From Chloroflexi bacterium 54-19 (GTDB lineage Bacteria > Chloroflexota > Chloroflexia > Chloroheliales > Chloroheliaceae), in assembly GCA_001898225.1 (NCBI GenBank), contig MKTJ01000077.1:318352-382351 (forward strand): a DNA stretch of 64,000 nucleotides, in the 5' to 3' direction. How positions within the stretch are numbered: position 1 is the stretch's first letter; every line of letters starts with the position of its first letter. The translations under genes and the position numbers were made by a program. Below the pieces are notes generated by a model. The model was not told where the DNA came from, searched no databases, and saw nothing but the letters and a program-made list of their open reading frames with translations. This document shows positions 1 through 8,733 of the stretch, piece by piece.

Positions 1-176
1 CGGTCGAGCAATTGGCGTTCAAACCTGCTATTGAGGGTGAAATGGATTTGCCGGGGATTTTTAGTGACCCCCTGCCAGACGTGGTGGCCGCTCTGCGGAA
101 TAATCCGACTTCCGAAGCCTTTGTCGCAAACCTGCCCGACCTGACCCCGGCCAACCGGACCGCCTTTAGCCTGTAG
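1..176 (+). CDS. C-terminal end of an unidentified protein (5' partial)
   Basis: Only the last 57 codons are in the window, in the frame starting at base 3 and ending in TAG at 174-176. The visible tail looks soluble, is rich in Pro, Asp and Leu, and ends NRTAFSL. I recognise no motif in it and propose no function. A rho-independent terminator begins 24 bases after the stop, which supports this being the real 3' end of a transcription unit. The short length is the main reason for caution. Confidence 0.5.
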   Translation, partial: VEQLAFKPAIEGEMDLPGIFSDPLPDVVAALRNNPTSEAFVANLPDLTPANRTAFSL

Positions 177-199
177 AATTCTTATCCTTTTAAAATCAG

Positions 200-230
200 C
201 CAGGGCCACCTTCTGGGAGGCCCTGGTTTT
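200..230 (+). terminator. Rho-independent terminator
   Basis: A perfect 8-bp stem (CCAGGGCC at 200-207 with GGCCCTGG at 219-226) and an 11-base loop are followed by TTTTAGTTT. It lies between the partial gene and the convergent gene that ends at 251, and suits plus-strand transcription best. Confidence 0.85.
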
Positions 231-250
231 AGTTTGGACCTTATCGGTTT

Positions 251-1444
251 TTAGCCAGTCACGGTGATAGTAGCCTTCATGTTGGGATGGATACTACAGT
301 GATAGGTAAAAGTTCCCGGGGTGTTGAAAGTGAACTGGAAGGTGTCGTTCGTCTTCAAAATGCCGGAGTTAAATGCGCCGGTATCGCTGGTCACGGTATG
401 AGAGGCGCTATCCATATTGGTCCAGGTGATAGTGGTGCCTTTCGGAATAGAAATGCTTTGCGGTACAAACGAGAAGTTGTGAATCATCACGCTGGTGACA
501 TTGGTCGCGGGCGTGGTCGGCTGGGTAGTGGGCGTGGCGGGAGCGCCGGTAGTCCCATAACGCCACAGGTAGTAATGCCGCCCCACGTTGCCCATTTCAA
601 CCTGGAAACCGTTAGGGTTGGAGGGAGTGTAGGTCAGGACGCGCCGTTCGAACGCCTGGACCAGCACGTCTTTGACCGTCCCGGCCACTTTAACTTTGGC
701 CCACCAGGCTTCGGTAATCGGCAGACCGGTGGCGTAAAAGACCGGGTCGAACAACCGCCCGTTGACGACCTGTCCAGCCGGGTTTTGCACCGGGCCAGTC
801 TGGTTCAAAAAGGTCCAGAAAGGCGAGGCGATATTGTGGCCGGTGACGCTTTCGAAATCGGCCTCGGTCACATTGTATTTGCCAAAGTCTGCGGTGCCGT
901 CGCTCTGAGTGCCATCACGGGCCAGCGCCCTGGTAACCGGGCTGCCAGTAGCGTTGGGGGTAACGGTGGTAAGGCTGTTCAGGGTGGCATAGGTCGGGCC
1001 GGAGGTATCGTCAATGTCACCCGCCACGCCGATATTGGCCGGGGCGCGCCCTTCGAACATGTTGTCACCCAGTTGCAGTTGGCCGCTTATCAACTCGCGG
1101 GCCAATAAGCCATTGGTCACGTAGAAGGGGTTGTTCTGGTCGCCGCCAGGGTTATTGATTTCCATGCGGCTTTTGTCGAAATATTGGACCAGCCGGGAGC
1201 CATTGGGGGCTTCCATATAGTCTTCCCGGATAGCGGCGGTAAAGGGTTCCGGCCCCCACAGGTAGGTCCGGGCAACTCGCCCGTCCAAGACCTGCTGGTC
1301 GGTCCGGTTCCAGAGGCGCTGGAAGGCCGGGTCGGCAAAAGTGGCCGCGTTGGCCTGGAAAGCGAGTGAGGTGGAAAAGAAGGTGATACCGAGAATTACG
1401 GCCAGCATAAGGCTGATTTTCCCGCGTGCGGTTTTTAAAGTCAT
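251..1444 (-). CDS. Secreted protein: Chloroflexota-type WRYG domain fused to a C-terminal cupredoxin
   Basis: The 397-residue product has an N-terminal signal peptide of about 34 residues (hydrophobic core, AFQANA before the likely cleavage site). Residues about 38-300 form a domain with YLWGP, VQYFDKSRMEI, YVTNGLL, GHNI, RRVLTYTPSNP and VEMGNVGRHYYLWRYG. The same domain occurs in the genes at 26615-28465 and 61329-63395. After a Pro/Thr linker, residues about 318-397 form a plastocyanin-like cupredoxin with the expected type-1 copper ligands: His in SASHTVT, then Cys, His and Met in YHCSIHPNM. A redox or copper-binding role outside the cell is inferred; the function of the first domain is unknown. 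The ATG is preceded by AAAGGAG. Its 3' end faces the terminator at 200-230. Confidence 0.88.
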   Translation of the reverse strand: MTLKTARGKISLMLAVILGITFFSTSLAFQANAATFADPAFQRLWNRTDQQVLDGRVARTYLWGPEPFTAAIREDYMEAPNGSRLVQYFDKSRMEINNPGGDQNNPFYVTNGLLARELISGQLQLGDNMFEGRAPANIGVAGDIDDTSGPTYATLNSLTTVTPNATGSPVTRALARDGTQSDGTADFGKYNVTEADFESVTGHNIASPFWTFLNQTGPVQNPAGQVVNGRLFDPVFYATGLPITEAWWAKVKVAGTVKDVLVQAFERRVLTYTPSNPNGFQVEMGNVGRHYYLWRYGTTGAPATPTTQPTTPATNVTSVMIHNFSFVPQSISIPKGTTITWTNMDSASHTVTSDTGAFNSGILKTNDTFQFTFNTPGTFTYHCSIHPNMKATITVTG

Positions 1445-1809
1445 GAGTTAACTCCTTTTAAGGTAAAGCCTAACAAAGCCCCCAATTCTGGCAAGTTTCA
1501 GGTGAAAAAAGAATTGGTGGTTCCGGTTTTTAATTGTTTCTGTATTAGAAGAAACGGTGTCAGGGCGGTTTGAGATAAATGAAAAAACAAATTGCAACCG
1601 GCTTAAGTTTCCTGGATGGTCAGGCGGTTTGTTTGCGGCTTTAGGATAGCCCAAAAGGGGTTTCGAGCAAGGCGCAAGGTTGCCCTGGGTTAGCCGGAAC
1701 GTCTATAATCGGTACACCAGGCTACCCCGACCCCGCTCCTTCCGGCTATTTACCAGCAAAGGTTTAAGGGTTAGCGGTATCTTTGAATTTGTTAGAAAAG
1801 GGAAAATTT
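1445..1809. other. Divergent intergenic region
   Basis: This spacer of 365 bases separates two divergently transcribed genes and must hold both promoters. Apart from the plus-strand promoter candidate at 1680-1709, I see no repeat, RNA structure or convincing small gene here. Confidence 0.6.
1680..1709 (+). promoter_or_regulatory. Candidate sigma-70-type promoter for the DUF885 gene
   Basis: TTGCCC (1680-1685) and a perfect TATAAT (1704-1709) are 18 bases apart, about 100 bases upstream of the ATG at 1810. The -35 box is imperfect. Confidence 0.45.
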
Positions 1810-3465
1810 ATGACGCAAGTGGCTAGTAAAAATGCTCTACCCGACCTGATTGAAGAATACATGCAAGCCTATTTCGAGGCCAATCCCGTAACGGCTTCGG
1901 GGTGGCTCGGCTTGCACAACTATGACGGTCGCCTGCCCGACCTCAGCCGGGAAAGTTTTGCCCGGCGCGTGGCGGAGTTGAAAGACATGCAAAGCCGGGC
2001 CGAACAACTCCCCCCGGCCACCGACAAAGAGAGCCGTTTCGACCGCGATTTGCTGCTACGGACCATCCGGGAAGAACTCTATGCCCTTGAAGATTCCCGG
2101 AGTCACGAAAATAACCCGATGTACTACGCCAATTTGCTCGATGTCAGCAGCTACATCAAACGTGATTATGCCCCCTTGCCCACCCGCCTCGATAAACTCA
2201 TCCAGCACCTGGAACAGGCCCCGGTCGCCCTGGCCGCCGGGAAGGAGCAGCTTGAAACCGCCCTGGCAAAGCCGGTCCTCGAAACTTCCATCGGCATGTA
2301 CGAAGGGCTGATTTCCTACTACGAGCGGGACGTGACCGCCAGCGTGGCCCAGGCCAACTCGCCCGAACTGACCGCCCGTTTCGAAGCCGCCCGCGAAAAG
2401 GCCGTGGCATCCCTGCGTGACTTCATTGACCTGTTGACCGAGCGGTTGCCCCAGGCCCATTTCAATTTCGCCATCGGCGCGGAGAAATATCGCAAAATGC
2501 TGGCTACGGGCGAGATGGTAGATTTGCCGGTCGAGAAAGTCCTCGAAGTGGGCGAACGCAACCTGGCGGACAACCTGCGGGAGATGCGTGAGGTCTGCGA
2601 AAAGATTCGGCCCGGCGCCACGGTCCAGGAGATTATGGCCGAGGTCAGCAAGCACCATCCTACCGCCGAGGGCCTGGTACCGGATACTCGCGCCAAGCTC
2701 GAAGAAGTGCGCCAGTTCCTGATTGACCACAAAATCGTGACGGTGCCGAGCGAGGTCCGCTGCCAGGTCACGGAAACCCCGCCCTTCATGCGCTGGGCCT
2801 TCGCTTTCATGGACCCGCCCGGACCTTTCGAGACCGTCGCAACCGAGGCTTTTTACTACCTGACCCCGGTTGAGCCGGACTGGACCGACCAGCAAAAAGA
2901 GGAATGGCTGACCAAGTTTGACTATTACACCCTGCAAGATGTGAGCGTCCACGAGGCTTACCCCGGCCACTATCTTCACTTTCTGCATACCCAGCAGGTG
3001 CCGCAGCCTTTCCGGAAGATGGTTGGGGCCTACTCTTTCGTGGAAGGCTACGCCCATTACACCGAGCAGATGATGCTGGAAGAAGGCTATGCCTCGGAGG
3101 ATTTGCGCTACAAGGTCGGCCAGTTGGTCGAAGCCCTTCTGCGTAACTGCCGCTATATCGTTTCAATCAAGATGCACACCGAGGGCATGACGGTAGACGA
3201 AGCGACCCGTTTTTTGATGGAGAACGCCTTTATGGAGGAAACCCCGGCTCGCAGCGAGGCTATCCGCGGCACTTTCGACCCCGGTTATCTAAACTATACG
3301 CTGGGTAAGCTGTTACTCCTCAAGTTGCGCGAGGACTACAAGGCCGAAAAGGGCGACCGGTTCAACTTGCAGGAGTTCCACGACAAAATACTGGCCTACG
3401 GCGCGCCGCCTGTCCCTCTTTTGCGGACGATTCTATTGGAAAACGATAACGGCGAGATTCTGTAG
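1810..3465 (+). CDS. DUF885 family zinc-metallopeptidase-like protein
   Basis: The 551-residue product fits the usual length of DUF885 proteins and has the family signature HEAYPGHY near residue 380. This is an HExxxGH-type motif that probably binds zinc with a downstream glutamate, for example in YSFVEGYAHYTEQ. There is no signal peptide, so it is probably a cytoplasmic peptidase or hydrolase; the substrate is unknown. An in-frame TTG at 1783 would add nine residues, but the ATG at 1810 has AAGGGAAA just upstream and is preferred. It converges on the phosphorylase gene with a terminator between them. Confidence 0.85.
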   Translation: MTQVASKNALPDLIEEYMQAYFEANPVTASGWLGLHNYDGRLPDLSRESFARRVAELKDMQSRAEQLPPATDKESRFDRDLLLRTIREELYALEDSRSHENNPMYYANLLDVSSYIKRDYAPLPTRLDKLIQHLEQAPVALAAGKEQLETALAKPVLETSIGMYEGLISYYERDVTASVAQANSPELTARFEAAREKAVASLRDFIDLLTERLPQAHFNFAIGAEKYRKMLATGEMVDLPVEKVLEVGERNLADNLREMREVCEKIRPGATVQEIMAEVSKHHPTAEGLVPDTRAKLEEVRQFLIDHKIVTVPSEVRCQVTETPPFMRWAFAFMDPPGPFETVATEAFYYLTPVEPDWTDQQKEEWLTKFDYYTLQDVSVHEAYPGHYLHFLHTQQVPQPFRKMVGAYSFVEGYAHYTEQMMLEEGYASEDLRYKVGQLVEALLRNCRYIVSIKMHTEGMTVDEATRFLMENAFMEETPARSEAIRGTFDPGYLNYTLGKLLLLKLREDYKAEKGDRFNLQEFHDKILAYGAPPVPLLRTILLENDNGEIL

Positions 3466-3490
3466 AGCCGGCCTTTCGATAATAAAAAGC

Positions 3491-3520
3491 GGGCGAGGGT
3501 TTAACACCTTCGCCCTTTTT
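3491..3520 (+). terminator. Rho-independent terminator
   Basis: The stem GGGCGAGGG/CCTTCGCCC (one G-T pair) is followed by TTTTT. It lies between the stop codons of the convergent DUF885 and phosphorylase genes. Confidence 0.75.
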
Positions 3521-3525
3521 ACTGA

Positions 3526-5271
3526 CTACTGGCTACTCAAAAGCCACATAACCTGGTAGGGTGCGACGGTCAGGTTTAGCTGCCCGGTTTCGTCCGCTGA
3601 ATAGGTCTGGCCCGAAAGCACGTCAACCAGGGTATGGTGGGGGTTGAGGCCGAACCCTTCGAACTTGCCTTGCAGGTTCTGGGGGCTGTTCGAGACGTTA
3701 TTGACCGCTAAAACTTGCTCCTGCCCGTTGACCGCCGTCCGCACGACCACGAATAGGGCGTCATCGGGGTGGCGGATAATCTCCTGGCCCGCGTTCGGGT
3801 GAAAGGCCGGGCGGGCGATGCGCTGCCGGATGAGTTCGGTGTAACTGGTAAAGACCTGGGCGGTGTGGCTGGTCAGGTCTTCCAGGGCTTCCTCTAACCA
3901 GGAAAAATCGAGTTTTTCCCGGTTCAGAGTGCGATTGCGCCCGGTCTGCTCGAACCCGGCCTGCCAGTTGTGCGAACCGAGCAGGCTGTGGAAGTAGATG
4001 CCTGGCACCCCTTGCAGGCAGAGCATAATTGCCTGGGAGACCAGGAACCGCTTAATTTTAAGGGCGTCCGGTTCCGTTTCGTCCTGTGTGTCGGAGAGCG
4101 CGTCAAAGTAGGTGATATTCAATTCGTAGGGGCTCTGGGTGCCGTCCGGGTTGTTTTTGTACGAAACTTTCCCGCCATGTTTCTCGACCGTTTGCAGCAG
4201 AAAATTTACTTCGGTGTCATTCAAAATGTTCCTGGCCGGGACCACCCCGATGCCGTCGTGCGACGACAAAAAGTTAAAGAAGGTGCTGCTGTCGGAAACC
4301 TTTTCCAGGCTGGCGGCCCATTCTTTCAGGTAGCGGGTGTTCCCGGTCAGGAGGGCGTGCAGGGTCAGTGGCGGCAGGGTGAACTGGTAGACCATCTGGG
4401 CTTCGTTGCGACCGTTGCCAAAATAGCTGACATTATCGCGGTGCGGCACGTTCGTCTCGGTAATCAGGAGAGTATTGGGGGCGCATTTGTCGAGCATCTC
4501 CCGCCAGACCTGGATAATGGCGTGGGTCTGGGGCAGGTGGATGCAACTGGTCCCGATTTCCTTCCACATATAGCCGATGGCATCTAGCCGGATCAGGTTC
4601 GCGCCCTGGCTGACGTAAAAGAGCAATAATTCCGCGATTTTCAAAAATACTTCCGGGTTACCAAAATTGATGTCAAGTTGGTCCTCCGAGAAAGTCGTCC
4701 ACAGGTATTTTTCCCCTTCGGCGGTCTGAAAACGGGTCAGGAGCGGCAAGGCCCTGGGCCGGGTGACGCCCGAAAGGTCGAGAGAGGGGTCTGTCGGCAG
4801 GAAATAGCCCGTATAGGGTGCCTCACCGCGCAGAAAACCCTGGAACCAGGCGCTGCTGGCCGAGATGTGGTTGACCACCGCGTCAAACATGAGGCGGAAA
4901 TCGGCGTGCAGGGCGTTGATGTCGTCCCAGGTGCCCAGGTTGGGGTCTACCTGCCAGTAGTCCACCACCGAAAAACCGTCGTCCGAGGTGTAGGGATAAA
5001 ACGGCAGGATGTGAACGGTATTGACAATTCCCTTGAGATGGTTGTTCAGCCAGCGATGGAGGGTTTGAAGGTGAGAGGTGGCGTTATCGCGGTCCTGGAC
5101 CTGGTCGCCATAGGTTATCAGGATAACGTCTTTCTCGGAAAGGCGCTGGTTAGGCGGCAAAGCGGGCTGGCGTCCGGCCAGGTTGCTATACTTTGCCAGC
5201 AATTGCTCCAACCGTTCGTAAGTCGCTTGGCCGGTTTCCGGTCCGTAGATAAATTCCAGTTTTTCCTGCAT
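3526..5271 (-). CDS. GH13 subfamily 18 sugar phosphorylase (sucrose- or glucosylglycerate-phosphorylase-like)
   Basis: The 581-residue protein is a GH13 retaining phosphorylase that would release alpha-glucose 1-phosphate from a glucoside. The catalytic triad is visible: nucleophile Asp about 230 in IRLDAIGYMWKE, acid/base Glu about 272 in LLITETNVPH, and the transition-state Asp about 339 in LSSHDGIGV. The segment GTSCIHLPQTH is typical of the glucosylglycerate/sucrose-6-phosphate phosphorylase side of the subfamily, so the exact substrate is not settled. The start at 5271 is chosen because AAAGGAGCC lies just upstream; a longer frame to 5376 runs into the preceding gene. It follows the PQQ-repeat lipoprotein gene by 25 bases and is probably cotranscribed with it. 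Confidence 0.88.
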   Translation of the reverse strand: MQEKLEFIYGPETGQATYERLEQLLAKYSNLAGRQPALPPNQRLSEKDVILITYGDQVQDRDNATSHLQTLHRWLNNHLKGIVNTVHILPFYPYTSDDGFSVVDYWQVDPNLGTWDDINALHADFRLMFDAVVNHISASSAWFQGFLRGEAPYTGYFLPTDPSLDLSGVTRPRALPLLTRFQTAEGEKYLWTTFSEDQLDINFGNPEVFLKIAELLLFYVSQGANLIRLDAIGYMWKEIGTSCIHLPQTHAIIQVWREMLDKCAPNTLLITETNVPHRDNVSYFGNGRNEAQMVYQFTLPPLTLHALLTGNTRYLKEWAASLEKVSDSSTFFNFLSSHDGIGVVPARNILNDTEVNFLLQTVEKHGGKVSYKNNPDGTQSPYELNITYFDALSDTQDETEPDALKIKRFLVSQAIMLCLQGVPGIYFHSLLGSHNWQAGFEQTGRNRTLNREKLDFSWLEEALEDLTSHTAQVFTSYTELIRQRIARPAFHPNAGQEIIRHPDDALFVVVRTAVNGQEQVLAVNNVSNSPQNLQGKFEGFGLNPHHTLVDVLSGQTYSADETGQLNLTVAPYQVMWLLSSQ

Positions 5272-5296
5272 TTTTCCAGGCTCCTTTACCTCGTTG

Positions 5297-6925
5297 TTAA
5301 GTTTTAGGCCGGGCAAACGCGTAGATATACGGTTTACCGGCGTTATCCGTCGCGGCCAGGTAAACCTGGGTCTCACCCGGCAGCGGCACGCCAGAAATTG
5401 CTTCGGTTTTCGCGGTATAAAGGACGTACCCCTGGGAAGGATTTACCAGGTAGAGTACCCCCGGTACGTGAGGGTCGGTGGCAGTCAGGTAGAGCCCTTC
5501 CGGTTCGGAAATTACGTCGCCGAACTGTTCCGGTCCGAGTATCCACATGGCCGGGATAGGTTTATCACGCGGGAACATGGCAAATCCGGCCTGGCTCCCA
5601 AAAGTCCGCAACCTGACCCCCTCGTTGGTGGCGGTCAGGTCATAATCCTTAAAAGTGGTGGTCTTGAAATTCCAGAGGCCCTCGTTTTTATCCAGGTCAA
5701 TCCCGTAGAGATAAGTGTCAGACGAGGATAGCACCTCAACGTAGACCGTCTTTTCGTCCGGCGAAACGGCCATGAGCGGGTCGTCTATCACGTTAACCGG
5801 CAACTGCTTTTCCCAGAGGACTTTCCCGGTCTGAGGGTCGGTCTTGCGCAGAATGGGCTGGTGTTCGCTCCCGGCTTCCGGCACGACCGTGTAAAGCACG
5901 TCCGGGTTATCGTTGTGCAGGACCAGGGCGTTGAGAATCAGCCAGAGCCGGTTCCCGGTCGCGCCTTCAATCGCGCCTACCGACAGGTCGGGGCTTTCGA
6001 CGTAGAGGTTTTTGCTGCCAAAAATAACCCCTCCCAACCGGACGCCAAACCCGTTAACGGTTGGCGGGTCGGTCAGGGCCGACCAGACCGTTTTGCCGCT
6101 AGTGAGGTCAATCCCGGTCAGGGAGAGATATTCGGGGTTGGTCGTCTGGTGCTGTTGGTCGAAGGGGTTTTGCTTGCTGCTGACGACTACCGCCAGGGTG
6201 TTACCATAAATTTTCCCGCCGATAAAGCGGCTTCCGGTGTCGCGGCCCGGCGCATTGAACCGCAGGTCGAAGTCCCACTTCTTCTGGCCGGTTCTGGTGT
6301 CGTACCCGGTGATTTTTTCGGCGGCAAGGTCGCCCAGGGCTACCACGCCCGGCCCAACCACGGCCAACGGCGGGAAAAGTGGGGCGGTCCCGGCCAGCGG
6401 CGGAGCGGGAACTTTCCAGGCTACTGTCCCGCTTTTGGTGTCCAGGGCGTAAAGGCCGCCGTCCTGGGTTTTTACAAAGACCATGCCGTCAGATTCCCCG
6501 GCGACCTGGACCGGCCCGGTGGTATCCAGCCCGGTGCGCCAGTCCTGCGTGAACGGTTTGGTGTTGCCCTGCAAGGCCGAAATCACCGGTATCCCGTTGT
6601 TATCCAGCGGAACCGTAAAAGGTGTCGGCGATGGCGCAACCGTCTGACTCCCGGCAGTCGCCCCGCTTGTAGCGGTCCCGGTGATAGCTGTTCCGGCGGT
6701 TGCACTACCCGTGGCGGTGGGGCCGGGAGTGGTCGCCGGGGTTGTGGCGGCGGTGGGTGTTGTCCCTGTTGCGGTGGTCGCTGCGGGTGAAGCCACGGCT
6801 GGAGCAGCAGGGGTAGCGGTAGAAGTATCGGCGCAAGCGGCCAGGAGCAAGCCCAGCGCTAGGGCCAGGGTGACCAGCCAGCCTGTCAGGGTCAAATATT
6901 TTGGTGTGGTCAGCAATTGGCGCAT
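5297..6925 (-). CDS. PQQ-like beta-propeller lipoprotein
   Basis: The 542-residue product begins with a lipoprotein signal peptide ending in LLLAACADT (lipobox Cys at about residue 31). A long Ala/Thr/Pro spacer of about 70 residues follows, then repeats of the PQQ/WD40-like type, such as YALDTKSGTVAWKV, GYDTRTGQKKWDFD and TDPQTGKVLWEKQ. Such propellers act as extracytoplasmic binding or assembly scaffolds; the ligand is unknown and none of the catalytic residues of quinoprotein dehydrogenases is evident. It lies directly upstream of the sugar phosphorylase gene, so a link to sugar uptake or sensing is possible but unproven. Confidence 0.85.
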   Translation of the reverse strand: MRQLLTTPKYLTLTGWLVTLALALGLLLAACADTSTATPAAPAVASPAATTATGTTPTAATTPATTPGPTATGSATAGTAITGTATSGATAGSQTVAPSPTPFTVPLDNNGIPVISALQGNTKPFTQDWRTGLDTTGPVQVAGESDGMVFVKTQDGGLYALDTKSGTVAWKVPAPPLAGTAPLFPPLAVVGPGVVALGDLAAEKITGYDTRTGQKKWDFDLRFNAPGRDTGSRFIGGKIYGNTLAVVVSSKQNPFDQQHQTTNPEYLSLTGIDLTSGKTVWSALTDPPTVNGFGVRLGGVIFGSKNLYVESPDLSVGAIEGATGNRLWLILNALVLHNDNPDVLYTVVPEAGSEHQPILRKTDPQTGKVLWEKQLPVNVIDDPLMAVSPDEKTVYVEVLSSSDTYLYGIDLDKNEGLWNFKTTTFKDYDLTATNEGVRLRTFGSQAGFAMFPRDKPIPAMWILGPEQFGDVISEPEGLYLTATDPHVPGVLYLVNPSQGYVLYTAKTEAISGVPLPGETQVYLAATDNAGKPYIYAFARPKT

Positions 6926-7115
6926 CAGGGAAATTCCGGGTTATAAAAACTTTAAAACGGCGGTCCCGGTTTGATTTTAGCAGAAACCGCCCCTAAAACC
7001 TAGTTTTCAACTGACCCTATATTCCTATTCTGACCTGAAAAACTACAAATTGGCTGGTTGGGCCATTCAATTATCCTTGTTCCCCCTACTTTTAAGGTGA
7101 AATTAGTTGAGTTGT

Positions 7116-7150
7116 CGCGGGTGGAAAGCACTCAGGGCTTTCTACCCGCG
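7116..7150 (-). terminator. Strong hairpin, probable terminator of the hydrolase gene
   Basis: CGCGGGTGGAAAGC and its near-complement GGCTTTCTACCCGCG form a long stem just downstream of the gene ending at 7168. There is no clear U-tract on either side, so it may act as a 3'-end stabiliser and not as an intrinsic terminator. Confidence 0.5.
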
Positions 7151-7167
7151 CACTTCCAGGCTAGATT

Positions 7168-7977
7168 CTAGGCTTGCGCGGGTAAAGGGAGATTCAGGAA
7201 TTCTTCGACCATCGGAACAATCCAGGCCGAGCGTTCCATAACAGTTACGTGGGTGGTGCCGGGCAGAATTGCCAGGCGCGAGTTGGGCAGTCCGGTCATG
7301 TCACCGGGCACGCCTCCGCCAAACAGCCGGAACATTTCCACAACGTGTTCCGGCTTAACAATATCGGAGTCACCCAGGATTAAAAAGGTTGGAGCTTTGA
7401 TAGATTGGAGACTTTCGGCGGGCCAGTCGTAAACACTGGTGCCGAAATCTTTCAGCTTTTCAACCAGGACCGGGAAGTTGGCCGGGTTTGGCGCAATCTG
7501 GTCGTAATTAGCTTTCGTAGGCGTGCCTTCGAAAACCTCAGGCGTTATATAGTCCATTCCCGCCAGCATTTCAGGGTACATCCCGGCGGTTTTGTAGCTG
7601 ACCGAAGCGAGAACCAGTTTACGGACCAGTTCGGGATAGCGCAGCGCCACCTGGAGAGCTACCCCGGCTCCCAGGCTGTAGCCGAAAATATCGGTCTGGG
7701 GAATATTGAGGAAGTGGAGCAGGGCGGCCACGTCATCGGCCAGCGTTTCCATGCGAATCGGGCGGTCAATGTCGCCGGTGCGTCCGTGCGTCTGGAAATC
7801 GAGGGCGATAACCTGGCGAGTTTTGGCGAGGTCGGAAAGGAGCGGTTCCATGGCGTTGGTGCTCATGTACGCGCCGTGCAGCAACACCAGCGCTTCGCCC
7901 GTGCCGTGAATTTCGTAGTAGAGGTTGAGGCCGTTGACCAGGGCATAGCTGGCCGTGTAATTATGTTCCGCGGTCAT
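7168..7977 (-). CDS. Alpha/beta hydrolase
   Basis: The 269-residue protein shows the alpha/beta-hydrolase pattern: oxyanion segment LVLLHGAYMST, nucleophile elbow GYSLGAG (Ser), acid Asp in LILGDSDIV and catalytic His in LPGTTHVTV. There is no signal peptide, so a cytosolic esterase or lactonase-type role is likely; the substrate cannot be read from sequence. The ATG at 7977 is preceded by AAAGGAGA. It appears to be a single-gene unit. Confidence 0.85.
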   Translation of the reverse strand: MTAEHNYTASYALVNGLNLYYEIHGTGEALVLLHGAYMSTNAMEPLLSDLAKTRQVIALDFQTHGRTGDIDRPIRMETLADDVAALLHFLNIPQTDIFGYSLGAGVALQVALRYPELVRKLVLASVSYKTAGMYPEMLAGMDYITPEVFEGTPTKANYDQIAPNPANFPVLVEKLKDFGTSVYDWPAESLQSIKAPTFLILGDSDIVKPEHVVEMFRLFGGGVPGDMTGLPNSRLAILPGTTHVTVMERSAWIVPMVEEFLNLPLPAQA

Positions 7978-8354
7978 GCGAGGTTCTCCTTTTATGTTTT
8001 CAGTCTAGAAAATTAGTGAGGCAAGCTCGGCTTATCTTTAAATAGGACTTTCGCTTGAAACATTCTTTTTAGGGTGCTTTCCCATCTCTTTGAAGAATTG
8101 CCCAGGCTCAAAGCGTCAGTCGTGTTTAAGCAGATTAGATGCTTGACCTAGCATTTATCCGGCGCAATTTGTATGAAGTGCCGGATTCCCGGTGAGGGGT
8201 TAAAAATATGTAAACTAAGTATAGATATTATGAATATTGCCTTTAACATCAAGGGTAGCACCTGCAAGCGCATACTATTTTTCTGGCTGGACTTGGTATA
8301 ATAGGGGAAGTTTAATAAAGATAAGAGGATTAGCCGGAAAGCGCCACAGGAAAA
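7978..8354. other. Divergent intergenic region
   Basis: This spacer of 377 AT-rich bases lies between the hydrolase and the SUI1-like gene. The only recognisable element is the extended -10 promoter at 8294-8302. Short open frames here have no ribosome binding site and are not called. Confidence 0.5.
8294..8302 (+). promoter_or_regulatory. Extended -10 promoter candidate
   Basis: TTGGTATAAT combines a TGN extension with a perfect TATAAT about 52 bases upstream of the SUI1-like gene. No good -35 box is present, as is common with extended -10 promoters. Confidence 0.45.
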
Positions 8355-8705
8355 ATGCGACAGGAAAGTTATAAAAAACAAGTACCCCAGGGCACGCAGG
8401 TCTATTCAACCGACCCTGACCCGTTACCACCCCCGGCAGCGCCAGACCCCGGTCCACCTCCAAAACAGCAGACCGCTCGCATCTGGCGCGACAGCAAACG
8501 CCGGAAAGGCAAGACCGTAACTGTTATCGGGGGGTTGCAGCACGACCCCGCCACCTTCGAAGAGTTGCTCAAAACGCTCAAGAAAAGCCTGGGCGCGGGC
8601 GGCACTTTCAAGGATGGCGAAATCGAAATCCAGGGCGACCACCGCGAGGCCATCTCGGCCTTCTTCCTCAAGCTCGGCTACAAAGTTAAGGCGGTCGGCG
8701 GTTAG
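8355..8705 (+). CDS. SUI1/eIF1-like translation factor (YciH family)
   Basis: The 116-residue protein has a proline-rich N-terminal tail (about 1-45). A SUI1 domain follows (about 50-116) with TVTVIGGLQHDPATFEELLK, then GAGGTFKDGEIEIQGDHRE, which matches the GxGGT...IEiQGdH core of YciH/eIF1. Bacterial YciH proteins bind the 30S subunit and affect start-codon fidelity or act as translation inhibitors under stress. No neighbour suggests a more specific role. The start is the ATG at 8355, 53 bases after the extended -10 promoter. Confidence 0.88.
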   Translation: MRQESYKKQVPQGTQVYSTDPDPLPPPAAPDPGPPPKQQTARIWRDSKRRKGKTVTVIGGLQHDPATFEELLKTLKKSLGAGGTFKDGEIEIQGDHREAISAFFLKLGYKVKAVGG

Positions 8706-8733
8706 AAAGTAGTCAGGGTTTAGTTTTTAGTAG

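Noticed and set aside
1448..1654. Small minus-strand frame of 68 codons upstream of the cupredoxin fusion
   Set aside because: No ribosome binding site, biased towards Asn/Arg/Phe from AT-rich spacer DNA, and it runs into the upstream region of a gene with a clear start.
2056..3057. Minus-strand open frame of 333 codons opposite the DUF885 gene
   Set aside because: The plus strand carries the HEAYPGHY signature and a ribosome binding site; the antisense translation has neither domain nor start signal.
8148..8381. Minus-strand frame of 77 codons in the spacer before the SUI1-like gene
   Set aside because: AT-rich, hydrophobic by composition only, overlaps the promoter and start of the plus-strand gene, and has no ribosome binding site.
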